This document shows positions 8,372-16,107 of a stretch of 64,000 nt of DNA, piece by piece. Every line of letters starts with the position of its first letter. Within the stretch, counting starts at the first letter, position 1. The notes below the pieces were generated by a model. That model saw only the letters and a list, made by a program, of their open reading frames with translations. It was not told where the DNA came from and made no database searches. The stretch is from Streptomyces sp. NBC_01353. Its GTDB lineage: Bacteria > Actinomycetota > Actinomycetes > Streptomycetales > Streptomycetaceae. The stretch spans positions 496,001 to 560,000 of the forward strand of contig NZ_CP108352.1 in the NCBI RefSeq assembly GCF_036237275.1. The letters are read 5' to 3'. Made by a program: the position numbers and the translations under genes.

Positions 8372-9430
8372 CTAGTACCAAGGGCGGGCGTCATGTGTGG
8401 GCAGCGGACGCAGCGTCGGCCAGCGTTCGAGCAGGCGGCTGGCCAGGGCGGAGCTGAGGCGGCCGACGGCGTGCAGGTGATCGTGGCCGCGGGTCATGTC
8501 GGCGACCACGCCCAGGCGGTGGACGAGCCGCTCACGGGCGGAGACATAGCCCCACTCGAAGTCCTCGGCGGGCACCCGAGCGAGCTGGTCGACCGTCCCG
8601 CGGTGGGCCCGCTCGACGAGCGCGTCGCCCTGGATCAGCCAGCCTGCGCACGCGTCGGCGAGGTCACCCGGCACGTCCTTCCCGGTGAGGCCGCGCCAGG
8701 TGGTCCGGTAGACGTCCTCGACCTCCGTGAGCGGGGCCGCGGGGACCGACATGGCACACCAGCAGGTGGGAAAGCCGATGCGAAAGTAGGCGAGTTCGAT
8801 CAGGCCGTTGCCGAGTGAGGCCCGCTCGAAGTCGACGAAGCGGACGCCGTCGGCGGTCCGCAGATCATTGCCGGGGCAGGGGTCGCCGTGCAGCAGCGCA
8901 TGGTGCGGGGTGGGGTCCAACCGCTCCAGGAGACCGGCGAGTTCATTGGGTACCGTGGACGGTACGGCCACGTCGAGCGCCCTGGCCAGGGCGAGGAAGG
9001 ACTCCGCGTCGGTGGCCGTGGGCCCCGACCAGACCGGTAGTGCGCCCGCGTCGGCGGGCCCGGTCAGGGCGTGCAGCCTGGCGAGCGACTCGGCGTACCC
9101 CGGCATCCAGTCGTCCGTCCTGCCGAGGTCGTCCAAGTACTCGAGGACCATCACCCGCGAGGACGGGTCCGTGGCGAGCACCGCGGGGGCCACGGCGAGC
9201 CCAGAGGCCCGCCCCGCCAGGCGCAGCCCGGCGACCTCCCTCACGAAGCGCGTGTTCGCGTCAGCGCCCGTGTCCCCTCCGTCGGTGATCTGCTTGACGA
9301 TCACCAGCCGCCGGTCGGCCAGCCGCACCCGCCACACCCGTGACCGCGGACTGCTGTCCAGGAGCTTGGTCTGCTTGGGAGTGCCCACGGTGGAGAGCAG
9401 CGCCTCATTGAACGGAACGCGGTTCGGCAT
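8372..9430 (-). CDS. Aminoglycoside phosphotransferase (APH)-family kinase
   Basis: A 352-residue protein-kinase-like fold enzyme. A nucleotide-binding N-lobe with the likely ATP-Lys in LVIVKQI precedes the C-lobe catalytic loop HGDPCPGN (Asp near residue 183, Asn for Mg binding) and the metal-binding VDFERAS. The family phosphorylates aminoglycosides, choline, homoserine or other small alcohols; nothing in sequence or context fixes the substrate, so a resistance role should not be assumed. The start at 9430 was chosen because the sequence upstream becomes low-complexity; the ribosome binding site is weak. No operon partners. Confidence 0.82.
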   Translation of the reverse strand: MPNRVPFNEALLSTVGTPKQTKLLDSSPRSRVWRVRLADRRLVIVKQITDGGDTGADANTRFVREVAGLRLAGRASGLAVAPAVLATDPSSRVMVLEYLDDLGRTDDWMPGYAESLARLHALTGPADAGALPVWSGPTATDAESFLALARALDVAVPSTVPNELAGLLERLDPTPHHALLHGDPCPGNDLRTADGVRFVDFERASLGNGLIELAYFRIGFPTCWCAMSVPAAPLTEVEDVYRTTWRGLTGKDVPGDLADACAGWLIQGDALVERAHRGTVDQLARVPAEDFEWGYVSARERLVHRLGVVADMTRGHDHLHAVGRLSSALASRLLERWPTLRPLPTHDARPWY

Positions 9431-10337
9431 GCCGACGAGCGTAGCCGTAGTTTCGCACGCGCGAGCGAACGCCCTGACCCCGCCGAAGTCCTCCTGGGGG
9501 GTGCCTTGGAAGTGGCGTCGTCCGCCCGAAAGGTGGGCAGGCGGGACTTGTAGAACACGCCCTGGGCGATGGTCACGGTCTCCTTGATCTGGCGGCTGCC
9601 CGTCGCGTTGCGGGGCGAGCCCAGGGGGCGGAGGCGGGGAAACAGGTTGGGCAGGACCGCGAAGACGACGCACCCGCTCGAGCGCTCCGTCATCAAAGCT
9701 GGGGCTGAGCACCGTAGTTGGCTCGTCCGGCCGTGTGGGTACGCGGTCAGTCCGCCGCTGACCCCGTGCGCCGGGCTCACGGAGGCTCGTCAGACCTGAA
9801 TGCCAAAGGTGTACGAGCGAGCTCTGGGCCGGTTTCCCGAGGATCTCTTCCAAGCTCTGACTGTGGACGTGTACCAAGCCCTGACCACATTGATCGAAAC
9901 GGCCTGGGAGGAACTGGACGGCTTCGACGTCGGCCGCCGGGACGTCTGCCTCGACGTCGTCAGCGATGTCCTGGACACTGGCCTACGGCCTCCACGCGGT
10001 ACGACCTTCCCTTCCTGGGTGATCGAGCCCTGGGTGATCGACGACGACAGCACGCCCCGGCGTCGCACGAAGTGGTCCCAGAGGCCTCCGGACGAGCGTC
10101 GACGGGGGCCTGCCCAAGACGTGGTTGGCCAGTGCATCCGGCCTATGGCGGCGCCCGGCGAGAAGACTGCTCGTGCGTATGCTCATCGAGCAGCGTCGTC
10201 ACCCTGCAGTCCGGGCAGCCGGTCAGATCGGCAGGTCGGAGTCGACGTTCGGCACCCCCAGCCACACCGTGTATCCGGCACCACGAGCCGCCTCACCCCC
10301 GGCTCATCCACGAGAGCCGAGAAATCTCGGACGGCGA
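9431..10337. other. 0.9-kb stretch without a recognisable gene
   Basis: Between the APH-like gene and the DGPF promoter no frame shows both Streptomyces codon bias and a known family. A frame starting with ATG at 9800 gives about 80 plausible residues (MPKVYERALGRFPEDLFQAL and onwards) but then degrades into Arg/Ser/Pro-rich sequence, and its third-position GC is lower than that of its neighbours. It may be a decayed gene. I see no inverted terminal repeats or tRNA. Confidence 0.5.
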
Positions 10338-10364
10338 TGTCGAGAAACCGCGACCGGCGACGTC
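10338..10364 (+). promoter_or_regulatory. Candidate ECF42-type promoter upstream of the DGPF gene
   Basis: TGTCGA at 10338-10343 and CGTC at 10361-10364 are separated by 17 bases. From what I recall of ECF42 sigma factors, their target promoters have TGTCGA at -35 and a CGTC-like -10, so this fits autoregulation by the sigma gene two positions downstream. The expected transcript start is near 10371, giving a leader of about 47 bases. Confidence 0.65.
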
Positions 10365-10417
10365 CCTGGGGTGAACGTGACCAAAATGGTGGTCGCACCG
10401 CACCGAGGGGAAACACA

Positions 10418-10825
10418 ATGGCCAAGTACTTGCTGCTCAAGCACTACCGAGGCGCTCCGGCCGCGGCCAACGACGTGCCCATGGACCAGTGGACGCCGGA
10501 GGAGATCTCGGCGCACGTGCAGTACATGCAGGACTTCGCGGACCGGCTCGAGGGGACCGGCGAGTTCGTCGACAGTCAGGCGCTCTCCCCGGAGGGCACG
10601 TTCGTCCGGTACGACGGTGAAGGGCGCCCGCCGGTCACCGACGGCCCGTTCGCCGAGACCAAGGACGTCATCGCCGGTTGGATGGTGATCGACGTCGACA
10701 GCTACGAGCGGGCGCTCGAGCTGGCCGGGGAGCTGTCCGCGGCTCCGGGTGCGGGCGGGAAGCCGATCCACGAGTGGCTCGAGCTGCGACCGTTCCTGGC
10801 CTCTGCGCCCACCATCACGGAGTGA
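10418..10825 (+). CDS. DGPF-domain (YCII-related) protein, ECF42 partner
   Basis: A 135-residue soluble protein with a ferredoxin-like alpha/beta barrel fold of the YCII/DGPF type. The signature DGPFAETKDVIAGW is intact, with the N-terminal MAKYLLLKHYRG strand typical of the family. The ATG is preceded by GAGGGG 8 bases upstream. DGPF proteins are the usual genomic partner and main transcriptional target of ECF42 sigma factors; here the sigma gene starts 8 bases downstream and an ECF42-like promoter lies upstream. The molecular role of DGPF proteins is not established. Confidence 0.92.
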   Translation: MAKYLLLKHYRGAPAAANDVPMDQWTPEEISAHVQYMQDFADRLEGTGEFVDSQALSPEGTFVRYDGEGRPPVTDGPFAETKDVIAGWMVIDVDSYERALELAGELSAAPGAGGKPIHEWLELRPFLASAPTITE

Positions 10826-10833
10826 CCTCTCCG

Positions 10834-11979
10834 ATGAACGAGGCGCTGCTCCGGAGCCTCACACCGAGCGTGCTCGGAATCCTCGTCCGCCGCGGAGCCG
10901 ACTTCGCGGCGGCCGAGGACGCCGTGCAGGACGCGCTGGTCGAGGCGGTCCGTGTCTGGCCTGTCGACCTGCCGCGGGACCCGAAGGCCTGGCTGGTCAC
11001 CGTGGCCTGGCGCAAGTTCCTCGACGCGACCCGGTCGGACGCCGCCCGCCGCCGGCGTGAGGGCCTCGTCGACGAAGAGCCGGTGCCGGGGCCCGCGCCC
11101 GCGGTGGACGACACGCTCCAGCTCTACTTCCTGTGCGCCCACCCGTCGCTGACCCCGTCGTCCGCGGTCGCCCTCATCCTGCGTGCCGTCGGTGGGCTCA
11201 CCACCCGCCAGATCGCCCAGGCCTATCTGGTGCCCGAGGCGACCATGGCGCAGCGCATCAGCCGTGCCAAGCGCACTGTCTCCGGCGTGCGGTTCGACCA
11301 GCCCGGCGACGTCGCCACCGTGCTGCGCGTCCTCTACCTGGTCTTCAACGAGGGCTACTCCGGTGACGTCGACCTCGCCGCCGAGGCCATCCGGCTCACT
11401 CGGCAGCTCGCGGCAGCGATCGACCACCCCGAAGTGGCGGGGCTGCTCGCCCTCATGCTGCTCCACCACGCCCGGCGCGCCACCCGGACCGCGCCCGACG
11501 GCAGCCTGGTGCCGCTCGCCGAGCAGGACCGCAGCCGGTGGGACACCCGGGCCATCGCCGAGGGCGTCGAGATCTTGCAGGCGGCCCTCGCCCGCGACCG
11601 GCTCGGTGAGTACCAGGCGCAGGCCGCCATCGCGGCGCTCCACGCCGATGCGCCGACCGCCGAGGAGACCGACTGGGTGCAGATCGTCGAGTGGTACGAC
11701 GAGCTCACGCGGCTGACCGACAGCCCGGTCGTCCGGCTCAACCGCGCGGTGGCCGTCGGCGAGGCCGACGGACCGCGCGCCGGGCTGGCTGCGCTCGAGG
11801 AGCTGCACGACTCACTGCCGCGCTACGCCGCGGTGGCGGCGTATCTCCACGAGCGCGACGGCGACCCGGCGACAGCGGCACGGCTGTACGCCGAGGCGGC
11901 CCGAAAGGCACCCAACCTCGCCGAGCGCGACTACCTGACACGCAAGGCCGCCCGTCTCAACACCAGCCGCCGTCGCTGA
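10834..11979 (+). CDS. ECF42-group RNA polymerase sigma factor with C-terminal TPR-like extension
   Basis: A 381-residue sigma-70 family protein. Region 2 (TPSVLGILVRRGADFAAAED through DPKAWLVTVAWRKFLD) and region 4 (GLTTRQIAQAYLVPEATMAQ) occupy the first ~170 residues. Then follows a long helical DUF6596/TPR-like domain (LFNEGYSG, LLHHARR, ATAARLYAEAARKAPN). This long tail replaces an anti-sigma factor in ECF42 control, and none is encoded nearby. The start ATG at 10834 is 8 bases after the DGPF stop, so the pair is bicistronic. The stop is followed by a stem-loop. Confidence 0.93.
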   Translation: MNEALLRSLTPSVLGILVRRGADFAAAEDAVQDALVEAVRVWPVDLPRDPKAWLVTVAWRKFLDATRSDAARRRREGLVDEEPVPGPAPAVDDTLQLYFLCAHPSLTPSSAVALILRAVGGLTTRQIAQAYLVPEATMAQRISRAKRTVSGVRFDQPGDVATVLRVLYLVFNEGYSGDVDLAAEAIRLTRQLAAAIDHPEVAGLLALMLLHHARRATRTAPDGSLVPLAEQDRSRWDTRAIAEGVEILQAALARDRLGEYQAQAAIAALHADAPTAEETDWVQIVEWYDELTRLTDSPVVRLNRAVAVGEADGPRAGLAALEELHDSLPRYAAVAAYLHERDGDPATAARLYAEAARKAPNLAERDYLTRKAARLNTSRRR

Positions 11980-11987
11980 CGGGTCGC

Positions 11988-12018
11988 GCCGGCCCGTAAC
12001 TGCGTCGTCCGGGCCGGC
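11988..12018 (+). terminator. Stem-loop after the ECF42 operon
   Basis: GCCGGCCC at 11988-11995 pairs with GGGCCGGC at 12011-12018 around a 15-nt loop. The element GGCCGGCCCGTA is also directly repeated within it. It lies just after the sigma stop and before the converging hypothetical gene. Confidence 0.5.
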
Positions 12019-12059
12019 CCGTATCTGCGCCCTGCGGGGCTGTGCTCGGTCTCAGAAGG

Positions 12060-12713
12060 TCACGAGTTCCACTCGTCGCAGTACTCGATGTGGATCTCGC
12101 GGGCGTCGCCGAGGATGCCGTCGTTGGAGTGAAGCTCTGTAGAGAAGTGCTGGTAGTTGCGGTGGACCGGGGTGTAGCCGGGTCCCTTGAGGGCGACGTC
12201 GAGGAAATGTCGTGCGGTCTCTCGGAATACCTTCGCGCTGCCGGTCATGAAGAGGGTCTCGGCATGCAGGTGCTGGTGAAACAGGTCGCGGTTCTCCCGA
12301 TTGTGACGCGCCGCGTAGTCGGTCACGGCAGTGTCGTCGCGCTCTGCCTCGGGCAAGGTCATGGTCTGTGGGCGGCCTGGACCCAGATGGCCTCGAACCT
12401 GCTTCCAGCGAGACGGTGCGAACTGGAGCGAATGATGCAGGAGCACGAGGTCGAGCTGGAAGCCGGCATCGTCCGGCACGTCGCCGGCTGGTGGGCGGTT
12501 GGCCCGCATGGGCAGGTGAATCAGCGAGCGTGGCGAACGCGCAGCGAGCATCCACAGTCCAGCGATCCTGCGTGCGGCGTCCTGGTCGAGATAGGCGTTC
12601 AGGTGTCGATCGTGGTCGATGAGCACCGCATGGGTCAGCGGCCGGGCAGGGCGGATGACTCGGAACTCATCGGCTCCCAAGCGAGCTCGATGTATGACGA
12701 CGGGCAGCTTCAC
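12060..12713 (-). CDS. Hypothetical protein, 217 aa
   Basis: I do not recognise a family. The protein is soluble and His-rich (eleven His in the last 110 residues, including HNRENRDLFHQHLHAET and PVHRNYQHFSTELH). Clustered His might bind metal, but no classical motif is present. It ends with EIHIEYCDEWNS. The GTG start overlaps the stop of a small upstream frame as GTGA, suggesting translational coupling. It is convergent with the ECF42 operon. Confidence 0.65.
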   Translation of the reverse strand: MKLPVVIHRARLGADEFRVIRPARPLTHAVLIDHDRHLNAYLDQDAARRIAGLWMLAARSPRSLIHLPMRANRPPAGDVPDDAGFQLDLVLLHHSLQFAPSRWKQVRGHLGPGRPQTMTLPEAERDDTAVTDYAARHNRENRDLFHQHLHAETLFMTGSAKVFRETARHFLDVALKGPGYTPVHRNYQHFSTELHSNDGILGDAREIHIEYCDEWNS

Positions 12714-12823
12714 GGTTTCTCCGTTGCGGTGCGACGGCGGAATTCGTTGGCGTTATTGGCCAGTCGCACGCGGCGCGGCAGGATGACGTCCCGGTCCTGT
12801 GGATCATTCGATTCATCGCGCAC
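12710..12823 (-). CDS. Small coupled ORF upstream of the 217-aa hypothetical
   Basis: From a GTG at 12823 the frame gives 37 residues beginning VRDESNDPQDRDVILPRR and ending in TEKP. Its TGA overlaps the GTG of the next gene (GTGA), the hallmark of a real coupled cistron. No convincing Shine-Dalgarno is visible, and an ATG further up at 12952 would read through a 10-bp stem-loop, so the short version is preferred. Function unknown; possibly the end of a longer regulator or a leader. Confidence 0.4.
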   Translation of the reverse strand: MRDESNDPQDRDVILPRRVRLANNANEFRRRTATEKP

Positions 12824-12903
12824 CGCCTGAAGGTACGCCCAGGTGGCCGGTGACTGCACCCGGGTTTCGGGCGGGGCTTCGCCGCCCGCGCCGTAACACG
12901 AAC

Positions 12904-12933
12904 AGCGCCCCTCACCTGGCTGGGAGGGGCGCT
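12904..12933. terminator. Stem-loop terminator downstream of the lamin-tail gene
   Basis: Perfect 10-bp inverted repeat AGCGCCCCTC (12904-12913) and GAGGGGCGCT (12924-12933) with a 10-nt loop. It most likely ends the leftward lamin-tail transcript, whose stop is at 13087. Confidence 0.65.
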
Positions 12934-13086
12934 TCGTGGTACTTGTCACCACCCTGCCGCATCGCCTGGTTGCGAGCGGAGGAGTGCGTGCGTCGAGCGG
13001 GTCAAGGCGCCCGGCGCACGCCGTTCAGGGTTCCCGGCCTGGTGCCTGTCCACCGTCGTCCGGCGGACCGTCACCTGCGGGTGGTG

Positions 13087-13563
13087 TCAGCGGCGGTGGT
13101 GGTGGTTGCCCCAGGACTTGGTGTCGACGGTGTGGCCGCGGTCGTCGCGCAGGGTGGCCTTGTCGGAGCGGTTGTCCCACACGTAGTCGCGACGGTCCTG
13201 GTAGAGGTCGGTGCGGGTGTCGCGGCCCTCACCGGTGTGGATGCGGATGGTCGCGCGGCCGGCGAGGCGGACGTCGCGGAACCGGTAGCGGTTGCCGTCG
13301 TTGTCACGCAGGGTCCAGCCGTCCAGGTTCACAGCGCGGCGGCTGTTGTTCGTGATCTCGACCCATTCGGCGTTCAGCGACCGGTTGGAGCGGTTCTCAC
13401 GTCCAGGGCTGTCGGCCTGCACGCGACTGATCTCGACCCGCGACTGCTGGCGGTGGCGGTCGCCGTCGTGAGCGGCGACGGCCGGCAGCGCGGTGGCGGA
13501 GACGATGGCGCCGGCGGCCAGCGCGGTCGCCGCGACGCGGCGGGCGGTCGAAGAAGCAGACAT
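13087..13563 (-). CDS. Secreted lamin-tail-domain protein
   Basis: A 158-residue exported protein. It has an N-terminal Sec signal (basic start STARR, hydrophobic Ala/Val/Leu stretch, likely cleavage after AVAA near residue 30). A lamin tail (LTD) immunoglobulin-like domain follows, recognisable from AEWVEITNNSRRAVNLDGW, TLRDNDGNRYRF and IHTGEGRDT. The end is His/Arg-rich. LTDs in bacteria are found on extracellular proteins and nucleases; this one has no catalytic domain and may bind nucleic acid or the cell surface (inference). The ATG at 13561-13563 follows GAGGGG 8 bases upstream. It stands alone with a 400-base upstream region. Confidence 0.85.
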   Translation of the reverse strand: MSASSTARRVAATALAAGAIVSATALPAVAAHDGDRHRQQSRVEISRVQADSPGRENRSNRSLNAEWVEITNNSRRAVNLDGWTLRDNDGNRYRFRDVRLAGRATIRIHTGEGRDTRTDLYQDRRDYVWDNRSDKATLRDDRGHTVDTKSWGNHHHRR

Positions 13564-13977
13564 GGGTGATGTCCCCTCAAGAGCAGTGCCCCACCAGCCA
13601 TTCAAGCTGGTGGAAGCGGTTGGGTTGTCTCGGTCCGGTGCGGTCCGAGGACCCGAACTCTGCGGCCTTTCCGGACGCGTCGGCGTGCCGACCAGACCCA
13701 GTTACCAGATGCGGACATTTCCGTAACTATCAGATTCATAGAGCACGCAAATGCCGCAGATGTGACCCTGACATCCGCTGCCCGCTGCACCCACCCGTTC
13801 AATGATCAACAGCAAGCCCTTACCGGCTCCGGAGCGCGAACGGCCGCGTCGCCCGGCGCACTCCCCCAACTGGCGGACGCGCCCGCGTAACAGCCGTTCT
13901 GCACGTTTCTTCGCACAACCAGAACGACCCCGCACACGAAGACGACCAACCCCCAATGATCCCGCACGAGGGGGAGG
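13564..13977. other. 414-base intergenic region, promoter of the lamin-tail gene
   Basis: No gene is visible. The segment 13700-13760 is distinctly AT-richer than its surroundings (TTTCCGTAACTATCAGATTC and neighbours) and probably contains the leftward promoter of the lamin-tail gene. The half closest to 13977 is Arg-codon-rich GC sequence without any good frame. Confidence 0.5.
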
Positions 13978-14595
13978 TCACAGGCTCGTGAGGAGGTCGT
14001 CGAGCGGGGCCGGTACCTGTGCGGGGTCGAGGGCCTCCACCAGGAGACCGCCGTAGCGGATCTTGCGGCCCTTCTTCGTGCCGAGGAAGCGCCGCAACTG
14101 CTGGTGACGGGGCCGGCCCTGCTGTGCCGGCTGGCTCAGAAAGGTCTGCCAGGGGCGCAGGTCGCCCTCAGCCCGGATGATCTCCTCGACCCTCGCCGTA
14201 CCCAGTGCTTGGATGAGCTCGTCCTCCAGGTCGGCCACGCACACGAAGAAGCCCGCGCGTGGCGCCCCGGCCCGCTCCAGGCCGCGGTCGTAGTAGCGCT
14301 GCTCGCGCTCGTCGCACAGTCCCGTCAAGCGCAGGCCAAGACCGGGCGGCCCGAGAAGGCCGGCGTAGCGGCCGACGTTCATCGCCCCGCCCATCGACAC
14401 GACGCACACCCCTTCGGCGGCGAGGTCCCGGCCACGCCGTGCGGCCAGCGCCTCGACGGCCGCGAGGTCACTCAGCCCCTCCAGCAGCACCGCTGTCCGG
14501 AGCCCCAGTTGCCTGGCCAAATCACTCGCCGGTCCACTGGGACCGCCCGCCGCCCATCGACCGACCGCGTCCCGGAACGCCCACATGTCCACCAT
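13978..14595 (-). CDS. Stand-alone TOPRIM (OLD-type) nucleotidyl transferase/hydrolase protein
   Basis: A 205-residue protein with a TOPRIM fold: the glutamate motif VLLEGLSDLAAVEAL near residue 35, the strand VCVVSMGGAMNVGRY, and the acidic motif GLCDEREQRYY. These match the TOPRIM domain of OLD-family endonucleases, but the ABC ATPase domain of OLD is absent, as in a Streptomyces-specific single-domain group. Likely Mg-dependent phosphodiester chemistry on DNA or RNA; no defined pathway. The ATG at 14595 fits the usual N-terminus MVDMWAFRDAVGRW; an upstream ATG at 14631 would add 12 residues. No operon partner. Confidence 0.82.
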   Translation of the reverse strand: MVDMWAFRDAVGRWAAGGPSGPASDLARQLGLRTAVLLEGLSDLAAVEALAARRGRDLAAEGVCVVSMGGAMNVGRYAGLLGPPGLGLRLTGLCDEREQRYYDRGLERAGAPRAGFFVCVADLEDELIQALGTARVEEIIRAEGDLRPWQTFLSQPAQQGRPRHQQLRRFLGTKKGRKIRYGGLLVEALDPAQVPAPLDDLLTSL

Positions 14596-14760
14596 GGAGC
14601 GAGTCTGCACCTCCACCGAACGGCGCAGCATCGGATTTTCTCGACGGCTGACTCGACCTGCCCGGCGCCCTCGCCCGAGGGGCAGCCATCAGCCCCTGGC
14701 GGGGACTCGGGCGCCGGTGCCGGAATGGCCACTCGGCGGGCGGTCCCCAGAAGGCACTGC

Positions 14761-15957
14761 TCAGCGGCACAGGGCCGTGTCCACGACACGCTCGACACGC
14801 CTGGTGACCGCCACGTCGGTCGGGATGCTGGTCACCGCGACGTTGGCGGCGCGGCCGTCCTCGGTGACGCCGCCCCGGGTCTCGTAGCCCGCGATGTCAC
14901 CGCCGTGGCCCCAGTAGACACCGCCGCACGACAACGGCCTGCTCAAGATCCCCAGGCCATAGCCGGCGCCGGTGTCCCCGATGGCGACGGTCGTGCGCAT
15001 CTGGGCGAGCTGGGCCTCCGGGAGGAGGCGGCCGTCGAGGAGCGCGGTGAAGAACCGGTTGACGTCGGAGTTGGTGGAGATCATCTGGCCTGCCGCCCAG
15101 CCCGCGGAGGGGTCGATCTCCGTGAAGTCGCGTAGCGGAGCTCCGGCCGAAAGCCGGTGGTAGCCCTTGGGGTGGGGTTCTCGGATGGTCTTGTCACCGG
15201 GAGCGGGGAAGTACGTGTGGCGCAACCCGATGCGTTTGATGATGCGCTGGTCGATCTGCTCGGCGAGGGGGCGGCCGGTGACCTTCTGGACGATCAGCCC
15301 GGCCAGCACGTAGTTCGTGTTGCTGTACGACCACTTCGCCCCGGGGGCGAAGTCGGCCTTGTGCCGGAGGGCGATGTCGAGGAGGTCGCGGGGGTCGAAG
15401 TACCGGGACTTGAGCGCCTCGTCGCCCACGTCCTCTCCGTACTCGGGAATCCCGCTGGTGTGCTGGAGGAGCTGACGGACGGTGATGTTGCGCCCGTCGA
15501 TCCCGTCCCCGCGTACGAGGCCAGGCAGATAGGCGTCGATCGGGGAGTCGAGGCCGATCTTCCCCTCGCCGACCAGCTGCAGCACGACCACCGCGGTGAA
15601 CGTCTTGGTGTTGCTGCCGATCCGCACCTGACCGTCCCTGGGCACCTTCGAGCCGGTGGCCAGATCGCCGACCCCTGCGGTGTAGGTACGGGTGTGGCCG
15701 TCACGGCCCTTGACGCCGGCCAGCGCGGCGGGCAGTCCCTCGGTACGGACCAGAGCATCCAGGCCCTGCTGGACGGTGTCCGGCCTGGCGCCGGCGGACG
15801 CCTGGACGGTGTTCGTGCCGGCGGCGGACGACGCGGCCGGCGTCAGGGCGCCTATCGTGATGACGGCGACGGCCACCGCGGTCGCGGCCGGCACGGCTCG
15901 GGCCCGACCGCTTCGCTGCCGCTGCCTGGAAGTACGAAGACGTAGACCTGCCTGCAT
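14761..15957 (-). CDS. Exported serine hydrolase (class C beta-lactamase / D-Ala-D-Ala carboxypeptidase family)
   Basis: A 398-residue protein with a Sec signal peptide ending near residue 46 (basic start, AVPAATAVAVAVITIGAL core, AASSAAG). All three penicillin-recognising motifs are present: SxxK as SNTK (Ser115), YxN as YSN (Tyr211) and the C-terminal HGG (His351). The family includes D,D-peptidases, esterases and class C lactamases; with no further evidence a cell-wall peptidase or esterase role is likeliest. The ATG follows CGGGAG about 6 bases upstream. It is divergent from the two-component genes at 16108-18110, which may sense its substrate or product (inference). Confidence 0.9.
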   Translation of the reverse strand: MQAGLRLRTSRQRQRSGRARAVPAATAVAVAVITIGALTPAASSAAGTNTVQASAGARPDTVQQGLDALVRTEGLPAALAGVKGRDGHTRTYTAGVGDLATGSKVPRDGQVRIGSNTKTFTAVVVLQLVGEGKIGLDSPIDAYLPGLVRGDGIDGRNITVRQLLQHTSGIPEYGEDVGDEALKSRYFDPRDLLDIALRHKADFAPGAKWSYSNTNYVLAGLIVQKVTGRPLAEQIDQRIIKRIGLRHTYFPAPGDKTIREPHPKGYHRLSAGAPLRDFTEIDPSAGWAAGQMISTNSDVNRFFTALLDGRLLPEAQLAQMRTTVAIGDTGAGYGLGILSRPLSCGGVYWGHGGDIAGYETRGGVTEDGRAANVAVTSIPTDVAVTRRVERVVDTALCR

Positions 15958-16107
15958 GAGTCAACTCCCGTGGAATCGTTGGGGAACTGCGGGTAGGCCA
16001 CGATCATGGTTTCCGGGCGCTCGGATACGCATCGCGGGAAGGCGGGAGAAAGTGCTCCCCCGATCGGGGGAGGCCACCACCGAGACGCCCGGTCATACTG
16101 GCCGATT

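Noticed and set aside
8372-9430. The APH-family protein as an aminoglycoside resistance gene
   Set aside because: Kinase motifs alone do not show substrate; the family is broad and no antibiotic cluster is nearby.
9800-10417. An N-terminal extension of the DGPF protein from ATG 9800
   Set aside because: The DGPF family starts at 10418 with a strong ribosome binding site, and the extension would cross the ECF42-like promoter.
12710-12952. An 80-residue version of the small ORF upstream of the 217-aa hypothetical
   Set aside because: The added part runs through a perfect 10-bp stem-loop that looks like the terminator of the lamin-tail gene.
14761-15957. The serine hydrolase as a beta-lactamase resistance gene
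   Set aside because: SNTK/YSN/HGG occur equally in D,D-peptidases and esterases of this superfamily.
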